From an uncultured Bacteroidales bacterium (lineage in GTDB: Bacteria; Bacteroidota; Bacteroidia; Bacteroidales; Paludibacteraceae): 9,429 bases of DNA. The position numbers were made by a program, and so were the translations under genes. Under the pieces are notes generated by a model that was given only the letters and a program-made list of their open reading frames with translations, made no database searches and was not told where the DNA came from. Positions within the stretch are counted from its first letter, which is position 1, and every line of letters begins with the position of its first letter. The stretch is from the NCBI GenBank assembly GCA_903912795.1, contig CAIWIS010000587.1, forward strand, positions 1-9,429, written 5' to 3'. Of the stretch, positions 1-6,000 are shown piece by piece.

Positions 1-72
1 GCGCTTAACAAAGAACATATTGCTAAACTTTGGGAGGTTTCCGAAAAACTAACTGATGTAAAGTATTCATAA
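1..72 (+). CDS. C-terminal end of a gene, possibly a short-chain dehydrogenase
   Basis: The first 72 bases are open in frame 1 and end in TAA. They encode 23 residues finishing in LWEVSEKLTDVKYS. The gene begins outside the window. The ending, with a Leu-Trp-x-x-Ser-x-x-Leu pattern a few residues before the stop, resembles the C-termini of some short-chain dehydrogenase/reductases such as the retinol-dehydrogenase-like group. That is only a family resemblance over about 15 residues and no catalytic motif is visible. The terminator at 102-141 closes this transcription unit, so the gene is probably unrelated to the sigma-factor operon that follows. Confidence 0.45.
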   Translation, partial: ALNKEHIAKLWEVSEKLTDVKYS

Positions 73-101
73 ATCAGTTTCCAGGTCGAAATTTTAAGAA
101 T

Positions 102-141
102 AACAGCTCCATTCAACAATTGAAATGGAGCTGTTTTTTTT
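102..141 (+). terminator. Rho-independent terminator of the upstream gene
   Basis: A perfect 12-bp stem pairs AACAGCTCCATT (102-113) with AATGGAGCTGTT (124-135) across a 10-base loop. A run of eight T (134-141) overlaps the end of the stem. It lies 30 bases after the stop at 72 and separates that gene from the downstream promoter. Confidence 0.9.
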
Positions 142-172
142 ATGTAAAATATTTTTTTAGACTAAAATGTTA

Positions 173-180
173 TACTTTTG
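173..180 (+). promoter_or_regulatory. Bacteroidota -7 box for the ECF sigma operon
   Basis: TACTTTTG matches the TAnnTTTG -7 consensus of the Bacteroidota primary sigma factor exactly. It would place transcription initiation near 186-188, giving a leader of roughly 18 bases before the ATG at 205. No clear TTG -33 element is present; the expected area (about 150-156) is a T tract. The promoter call therefore rests on the -7 box and its position just after a terminator. Confidence 0.55.
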
Positions 181-204
181 ATGTTTCAATCGTCATACTA
201 TTAA

Positions 205-705
205 ATGAGTCAGGAGATTTTCAAGGCAGCCGTTTTGCCCAATCGCGATAAACTTTTCTACTTAGCGCAAAAATATCTGGTAGATGAGCAAGATGCTGAA
301 GACGCCGTTCAGGAAGTGCTTCTGAAACTTTGGTATATGAGAGAATCGCTTGGCGATTACGATAATGTGGCGGCTTTTGCTACAACGGTTACAAAGAATC
401 ATTGTTTGGATAGGTTGAAAACTAAAAACAGAACCGAATCGCTCGATGAATCGTACAACATACGAGCAGGTACTGATAATCCGCATTTACAACTCGAACG
501 AAAAAGCTCAGAGGAGCTAATCCGAAAAATAATTCTTTTGCTTCCCACTTTACAACAAACCATAATTAGAATGAAGGATATGGAGGAGTATGAAGTAGAA
601 GAAATAGCCGAAATTACAGGAACAAAAGTGGATGCAGTACGCGTTAATCTATCCAGGGCACGAAAAAAAGTACGCGACGAATATCTTAAATGGACAAATA
701 TATGA
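205..705 (+). CDS. ECF-family RNA polymerase sigma factor
   Basis: This 166-residue protein is the normal size for an extracytoplasmic-function sigma-70 factor, which directs RNA polymerase to a small envelope- or stress-related regulon. Region 2 spans about residues 10-75 and holds the typical DAEDAVQEVLLKLW stretch (residues 30-43) used for core binding and -10 recognition. A variable linker follows. Region 4 spans about 103-160, with a helix-turn-helix around 131-155 (EVEEIAEITGT, then VDAVRVNLSRARKKVR) that reads the -35 element. No regions 1 or 3 are present, as expected for this class. The start at 205 follows the -7 box closely, and no Shine-Dalgarno is seen, which is normal in this phylum. 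The stop codon overlaps the next gene's ATG, so the two are probably translationally coupled. The regulon and inducing signal cannot be read from the sequence. Confidence 0.95.
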   Translation: MSQEIFKAAVLPNRDKLFYLAQKYLVDEQDAEDAVQEVLLKLWYMRESLGDYDNVAAFATTVTKNHCLDRLKTKNRTESLDESYNIRAGTDNPHLQLERKSSEELIRKIILLLPTLQQTIIRMKDMEEYEVEEIAEITGTKVDAVRVNLSRARKKVRDEYLKWTNI

Positions 706-1178
706 GACTTTATAAATCAAAAAAAATAAACTTTTCGGAAGCCGATAAGCTTATTGAAAAGTATTACGATGGACTAAGCACAGTTGAAGAGGAACGAAAA
801 CTTCAACAATTTTTGGCTCAAGCTAAGTTACCCGAAAAGTACAAAGCCGAAAAAGCTATGTTTGGATATTTAAAACCTGTCCCCGCAAAAGCAAAAATGA
901 TATTCCCAGTGTATCTCCGTCAGGCTGCTATGGTGGCTTTGGTGCTGACAGCGGCATTTACCATACAAACATTTGTATATGCAGGGGGGAGTGGTTATGC
1001 CATTGTAAATGGAAAAAAAATAACAAATACAACCGAAATTAAAAAAATAGCCATGAAGTCGCTTCGTGAAATATCGTCGACAAACAATGAAGTGGAACAA
1101 GGGCTTAAATCAATAAATAACAGCGAAATAGTTCAGCAACAACTCGAGGTGTTTAACGGACTAGATGAATTAAAATAA
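702..1178 (+). CDS. Probable single-pass membrane anti-sigma partner of the ECF factor
   Basis: The ATG at 702 overlaps the sigma stop in an ATGA arrangement, so I prefer it (158 residues) over the in-frame ATG at 690, which would add four residues. Residues 10-58 form a charged cytoplasmic domain with the pattern DKLIEKYYDGLSTVEEERKL, common in Bacteroidota proteins encoded next to ECF sigma factors. Residues 75-94 (about 20 hydrophobic positions ending in TFVYA) are one membrane segment. The remaining 64 residues would be periplasmic and include YAIVNGKKITN and a Glu/Asn/Gln-rich helix near the C-terminus. There is no zinc anti-sigma motif (HxxxCxxC) and no FecR-type domain, so the anti-sigma role is inferred from gene order, overlap and topology, not from a recognised sigma-binding fold. 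It could instead be a signal-transmitting accessory protein. Confidence 0.75.
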   Translation: MRLYKSKKINFSEADKLIEKYYDGLSTVEEERKLQQFLAQAKLPEKYKAEKAMFGYLKPVPAKAKMIFPVYLRQAAMVALVLTAAFTIQTFVYAGGSGYAIVNGKKITNTTEIKKIAMKSLREISSTNNEVEQGLKSINNSEIVQQQLEVFNGLDELK

Positions 1179-1183
1179 TTAAA

Positions 1184-1642
1184 ATGAAAACAATTAAAAC
1201 AATAAAAAAGTACTGCATATTAATCCTGCTTACTTTTTGGGCTGGAGCTTATACCAAAGCACAGTCCGATTTAGAAATCCGAAAGGTTTTTGACGAATAT
1301 GGCAGCCGAAAGGGAGTTGTAATGGTTGAACTGAAAGGAAAAATGTTGGAAGATTATGATTTTACAGCTTTTAAAAGCATATCCATAAGCGATATACCCG
1401 AAGCTGGCGATTTTATCCGAAAATGTTTAGCCAAGGACGAAATTGGTGCTAAAAAAGTGAAGCAAGTAGTTTCGAATGGCAAAGCCACAGCAATCATACT
1501 GCAACTAGCACCCAAAGATGAGTCGAACCGTCTAATTCTTTTTAACCAAAGCAGCAGTAATCCACCCAAAATTACACTCATTTACATAGAATCGGACGAA
1601 ACTGCCGATGATGTTTTGAAGTTGGTGTTGAAGAAGAAATGA
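1184..1642 (+). CDS. Small secreted protein of unknown function (DUF4252/DUF6108-like)
   Basis: This 152-residue protein starts five bases after the preceding stop, so it is clearly in the same operon. Residues 1-26 are a Sec signal peptide: a Lys-rich start, a hydrophobic core CILILLTFWAGA, and probable cleavage after TKA before QSD. There is no lipobox cysteine at the cleavage site. The mature part of about 126 residues contains FDEYGSRKGVVMVELKGKML and an alternating strand/helix pattern ending in a Lys-rich tail. It resembles the short secreted DUF proteins that sit behind ECF sigma genes in Bacteroidales (DUF4252 or DUF6108 types); I cannot decide between them by eye. No catalytic residues are recognisable. 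It is likely periplasmic, and may be a sensor or a target of the sigma/anti-sigma pair (inference). Confidence 0.85.
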   Translation: MKTIKTIKKYCILILLTFWAGAYTKAQSDLEIRKVFDEYGSRKGVVMVELKGKMLEDYDFTAFKSISISDIPEAGDFIRKCLAKDEIGAKKVKQVVSNGKATAIILQLAPKDESNRLILFNQSSSNPPKITLIYIESDETADDVLKLVLKKK

Positions 1643-1654
1643 TTTTTAAATAAT

Positions 1655-1682
1655 GACGACGGACAACAGACGACTGACAACT
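1655..1682 (+). repeat. Two tandem 14-base imperfect repeats
   Basis: GACGACGGACAACA (1655-1668) is followed directly by GACGACTGACAACT (1669-1682), identical at 12 of 14 positions. It lies 12 bases after the stop of the small secreted protein and has no coding role that I can see. Confidence 0.7.
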
Positions 1683-1761
1683 GAAAATTAAGAGAGTCAA
1701 AAAGTCTAAGGTTAGAAGACAAACAATAAATAACAATTAATAAAACAATAACGGGCGAACT

Positions 1762-1776
1762 TGCCTGCGGCAGGCA
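1762..1776. repeat. Perfect 7-bp palindrome with a one-base centre
   Basis: TGCCTGC (1762-1768) and GCAGGCA (1770-1776) are exact inverted copies around G1769. The GC-rich block stands out from the very A-rich DNA around it and directly precedes the GCGAAGC repeats. A one-base centre is too tight for a full hairpin, so pairing would open to a shorter stem. It may be a protein-binding site or part of a dispersed intergenic repeat. Confidence 0.75.
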
Positions 1777-1780
1777 GGGC

Positions 1781-1865
1781 CCAACTAACGCGAAGCAAAA
1801 AACGGCGAAGCCCAACTAACGCGAAGCAATTAACGGCGAAGCTCTAATAACGCGAAGCAAAAAAC
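1781..1865 (+). repeat. 31-bp tandem repeat containing five GCGAAGC heptamers
   Basis: Two full 31-base units lie at 1781-1811 and 1812-1842, differing at only two positions (AA versus TT in the middle). A diverged partial third copy occupies 1843-1865. Each unit is two half-units, one with AACGCGAAGC and one with AACGGCGAAGC. As a result GCGAAGC occurs five times, at 1790, 1805, 1821, 1836 and 1852, with steps of 15, 16, 15 and 16 bases. A weaker relative (GCGAACT) is at 1755. The array ends just before the leader of the outer-membrane gene at 1876. Copies abut with no unique spacers. Confidence 0.9.
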
Positions 1866-1875
1866 AATATTGAAT

Positions 1876-2787
1876 ATGAAAAAAATTATTATTACAACTA
1901 TTGCATTCCTTGTTGGATTGCTACATGCAAGTGCATCAAACGAAGTACTTACCGATACAACATTTACGTATCAGGACAAAACTGTACAAATAACAGACAG
2001 TGTTGGGAAAATTAAAGTTAAGATTATTGATAAAGATAAAAACGAGTTCAAAACTGTTTATGAAGGCGTTTTTAGCGACGAAAAGAGTTTCGAGAAATGG
2101 ACAGTTATGGAAGAATGGGGTATTAACTTGCCATTTTTAAATAAACCATCGAAGAAAAAAGCTAAAATGGAACCTCATTGGGCAGGTTTGGGTTGGGGAT
2201 TTGCAAATATTTCAAATGCAAACTTAGTACTCAACAATATTGATGGAGTTTCATTAAAGTCGGAACTTTCCAACGAATTTTACTTCAATCCAATCGAAAA
2301 AATTGTTCCACTTATTGGTAATAATTTGGGTATCACTACAGGCTTTGGTTTAAATTGGCGCAATTATCATTTGGATATGAATAAACATTTAGTCGAAACA
2401 AATAATGTTGTTAGTGCTCAAGATGCACCTCTTGGAGTTAATTATGATTTTAGTCGATTACGAGTATTTAGTCTTACGGTGCCGGTTATGTTGGAGTTTC
2501 AGCATAACTTAGGAACAAAACATACATTTTTTGTGTCGGCAGGAGTTGTAGGTGGCGTAAATACTTCGTCGTCGTACCGAGTTAAATTCACCGAACCTGA
2601 TGGTGATAAAGAAAACCGCGTGGAAAGTAAAGGCTTAAATGTTGCCCCTATAACACTCGATTATATGGCGCAAATAGGTTATGGAAAATGGAGTGTGTAC
2701 GCAAAATATTCGCCTTTCGGTTTATTTCAAGCACAAAAAGGCCCTGCAGTACAAGCGGTTTCACTTGGAGCTACATTGAATTTTTAA
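1876..2787 (+). CDS. Secreted outer-membrane beta-barrel protein
   Basis: I place the start at ATG 1876 (303 residues). An in-frame TTG two codons earlier is possible but would only put two residues before the MKK signal-peptide start. Residues 1-20 are a Sec signal peptide (MKKIIITTIAFLVGLLHASA) with cleavage before SNEV. A roughly 85-residue mature N-terminal region, rich in Lys/Asp and predicted strands, is followed at about residue 98 by PHWAGLGWGFANIS. From there alternating amphipathic strands run to the end, and the protein finishes in LGATLNF. A terminal Phe is typical of proteins inserted by the BAM machinery. The layout matches the small Bacteroidota OMP_b-brl/PorT-like barrels, whose roles are mostly unknown. 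It probably belongs to the upstream sigma operon or its regulon (inference from order and strand). Confidence 0.85.
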   Translation: MKKIIITTIAFLVGLLHASASNEVLTDTTFTYQDKTVQITDSVGKIKVKIIDKDKNEFKTVYEGVFSDEKSFEKWTVMEEWGINLPFLNKPSKKKAKMEPHWAGLGWGFANISNANLVLNNIDGVSLKSELSNEFYFNPIEKIVPLIGNNLGITTGFGLNWRNYHLDMNKHLVETNNVVSAQDAPLGVNYDFSRLRVFSLTVPVMLEFQHNLGTKHTFFVSAGVVGGVNTSSSYRVKFTEPDGDKENRVESKGLNVAPITLDYMAQIGYGKWSVYAKYSPFGLFQAQKGPAVQAVSLGATLNF

Positions 2788-2805
2788 AAATAAAGATTTC
2801 TCATT

Positions 2806-2844
2806 AAAAAGGCTGTCATTGGAATTTTCAATGGCAGCCTTTTT
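2806..2844 (+). terminator. Rho-independent terminator after the barrel gene
   Basis: A 16-position stem pairs 2806-2821 (AAAAAGGCTGTCATTG) with 2829-2844 (CAATGGCAGCCTTTTT) around a 7-base loop, with one G-T wobble. The right arm ends in five T. It lies 18 bases after the stop at 2787. The A run on the left arm means it could also work on the opposite strand. Confidence 0.9.
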
Positions 2845-2971
2845 AATATTCCGATATTTGGTAAAAATAGTTATTTTCTTCCTGTTACTTCTGTAGTGTT
2901 GGTATAATTACTGAGTTGCTGATCTTTTTGAATATTTGCTTAAATTGCACTGAATATTTAAAATAAATATG

Positions 2972-2979
2972 TAATTTTG
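2972..2979 (+). promoter_or_regulatory. Bacteroidota -7 box for the macroglobulin gene
   Basis: TAATTTTG matches TAnnTTTG exactly, in a 244-base gap between a terminator and the next start codon. Initiation would fall near 2985-2987, giving a leader of about 45 bases before ATG 3032. A TTG at 2945-2947 is the nearest -33 candidate, but it lies 24 bases upstream, longer than the usual spacing of about 19-21. The rest of 2845-3031 is AT-rich with no gene. Confidence 0.5.
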
Positions 2980-3031
2980 AGCCTTTAATACTTTATTTCG
3001 TTGTAATTATAATAAATTAAACTGTTAACCA

Positions 3032-6000
3032 ATGAGAAGTTTGTTCTTTCTTGCCCTCGTTATACTGATTAGTACTTTATTACCTGCTCAAAATTTACTT
3101 AAAAGTCGTCGATCAAGTTACAATACCTATATTTACAAACTCACCGATAAAGAAGCATCCAAAATTCATCGTAAAGGGATGTATGAAGTTGATTCTACCT
3201 ATTTTCATACATTAGTGCTTGAGTATCCAACCGATAGTATTAATCACCAAAAACTTGAATCAGGGCATTATATCAAAACTTTTGCTCGCGGAAATAAACA
3301 GGAATTGTTTTACACTTTTGTGCCTAGTTTCGATGTTAAAGTGTTGAATAATAATACTGATTTGTGCATTCGGGTGTACGATTTAACTGGAACTGTGATT
3401 GAAAATGCTCGTGTAAAAGTGGGATTAAAAACCTTGGCTTACGACAAAAAAACGAGATGTTATATTGACCGCAAGTCGAACCTCAAAGGAAGATTGCTCG
3501 TAACTGTTGATGGCGAAAAATGCTACTATGAATTAAATCGCAATAGGAATAATCCACTTTTACGACGGGTTTATGCTAAAACAATGTGGTCAGTACCTTT
3601 GCGCTATGTTTGGCGGCCAATAAGTTATGTAGTAAGTCTGCCTTTCGACGCAATTATTTCGTTAGCAAGAGGTCGTGCGTATGGAGTTATAAATCAAACT
3701 AAATGGTATTTCAGACGCATTGGAACTAAAATTAACGATTGGTATTATCGCGATGATATTAGTACGCTGCATTATAAAGGATATTTGGTTTTTAATAAAC
3801 CCATATTTCAGCCAGGCGACACGGTAAAACTCAAAGCTTATTTGATCAATAAAAAAGGTATGGCACTTAAAAAGGATGTGGTAGTAACGCTTAATAATGG
3901 TACTAAAAACATCAAACTCAAGGTGCTAAAACCTTATTATCCGGGTGCTTACGAATGTAGTTTTTACTTGCACGATTCGCTTGAACTTAAATTAGACAAA
4001 TTTTATACAGTTACAATCGAAGAAAATGATGGAGATGATTATTTGTCGTCGACGTTTAAGTACGAGGCTTATGAGTTAAATAATGTGCGTTTGGAACTTC
4101 GGACTGATGGCGATAAACAGTATGCTGGAAAACCTTATAGCATATATGCCAAAGCTGTGGACGATAATGATTTGAATGTGCAAGATGCACGTTTGGAGCT
4201 TTCGCTTACAACCGAAAAAGTAAACAAATTATACGATAATTATACTTTTGTTCCTGATACATTGTGGAGTAAAAAAATAAAACTGCAACCTTCGGGCGAA
4301 ACCGTAGTTGAATTGCCCGATTCAGTTTTTGGACATATTGATGTGGCATACAAAATCAATGCTCGTATGCTAAGTTCGGACAATAAGTCCTATCAACAAA
4401 CACGTTCTGTAAACTATTTTTTTAATAGCAATTACTTCGAATTTAAGGCTGTAGGCGATTCGGTTTTGCTAAAGTATTTTGAGAATGGAGCTGAAAAAAC
4501 CAAGCAAGGAATGCTTGTGGCCAACGATAATTTTGGTAGTCAAACGACTATTGGATCAGTTACTGCGCCATGTAAGTTCCCGCTAAATGCATTTTACAGC
4601 AATTATGTTGTTCGTTATCAAAAGGAATCGAATTTATTTAACATTAATGCTGCATCGGCTGGTGTGCAATGCAATGCTCGACGAGTAGCCGATTCTCTTT
4701 TTGTGGAAATAAGTAATCCGCGCAAATTAAATTTAGTATATAATATTTACCGTTACAATACTGAAATTTACCGTGGCTCAGGAACCGAATTGAACTTTAA
4801 GCGAGCTACTAATTCGAAACAAAACCATTATATTTCGTTGCGTTACCTCTGGGGTGGCAAGGTAAAGGAAGAAACCTACAATATACCTTATGTTGAAAAA
4901 GAACTAAATGTAAACGTAGTGCAACCTACGTTGGTGTATCCCGGGCAAAAAACATCGATGGAAATAGCAGTTACTAATCAGGCCGGTAAACCCGTTGAAG
5001 GTGTTGATCTTACCGCTTATGCGCTTACGCGAAAGTTTAAATACAAGCCACCAACTTTACCGTCGTTCGACAAAGTACGACCTACCAAAGAGTTGATTAA
5101 TAATTTCAGGATTAACGACGACAAAGTTGAAAAGTCAACTAAAATACTGAATTACCAAGCATGGAAAACACTGGCCGAAATTGACTCCATTGAGTATTAT
5201 AAGTTTCTTTATCCGGGCGATAGCATATATACATTCAAGTACAAAACCAAAGATGCGATAACTCAATTTGCCCCTTTTGTAGTGTCGGACAAAGGCGAAG
5301 TACTGCCAATACATGTTATTTATATTGATAATCGACCCGTTTATTTTAGTTGGTCAACAAACAAGCAGCCTTATTCGTTTGCGGTGGGTGCTGGTATGCA
5401 TCAAATTCAATTGCGTTTGCAAAATAAAAGCATCTTTCTGACAAAAATGAATTTCGATGAAGGAACAAAAACCATTTTAAGCATACCTGAAAATGTTAAA
5501 AAGAAAACTGTTTGGATAGAAAAGATACCTTCGACACTTACAGCATTTGAACAACAAAATCTGAAAAAATACATTTTTCCGTATCGAAATAATTTTAATA
5601 ATGCTTATGCATTTTTACAGGATAATGATGTGTTTCAATCATTAAGTTCGAACGGAAGTTATTCAACTTCTTATGCAGGGCCAGTATCTGGCAGTTTAAA
5701 GTCTGGTATTGCCGATGATTACAGAGTCAGTTTTGACCATGAATCGAATTTTGAATACGAAATTGCTCCTAAATTGGTGAAAATGAGAGAAAAGAAAGAT
5801 GAGCTTTTACCAATTAAGCGTACCTTATACACAGGCGACTATCTAAAAAACTTAAGTGATTCGGTACTGACGTCCATAGCTTTTTATAATTTTAAACGTA
5901 TTCAGGATAATGTGGATTATGAAAACAATATGCGCAACCGTTTTTATTATAATGCCGAAACCAATGGTAGAAGCGTATTGCAATTTACATTAGCCGAAAA

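Larger units (their letters stand above)
1643..1875 (+). other. Repeat-rich intergenic region upstream of the barrel gene
   Basis: This 233-base gap has no credible gene. From left to right it holds a 14-base tandem repeat, an A-rich stretch (about 1683-1750), a GC-rich palindrome, and the 31-base repeats. I find no TAnnTTTG box and no terminator with a T tract in it. The barrel gene may therefore be read from the sigma operon promoter, or from a promoter of another type such as one used by the ECF factor itself. Confidence 0.6.

Noticed and set aside
1582..1815. Minus-strand open frame of 77 codons over the repeat gap
   Set aside because: It begins in the repeat array and runs antisense into the end of the secreted protein gene. 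Its hydrophobic, Ser/Phe-rich product looks like translated AT-rich noise.
1781..1865. CRISPR array
   Set aside because: The 31-base units abut with no unique spacers and each unit itself contains the sub-repeat, so this is a tandem repeat. No cas genes are near.
1870..1875. TTG start two codons before the barrel gene's ATG
   Set aside because: It would only put Met-Asn before a standard MKK signal-peptide start; ATG 1876 is the simpler choice.
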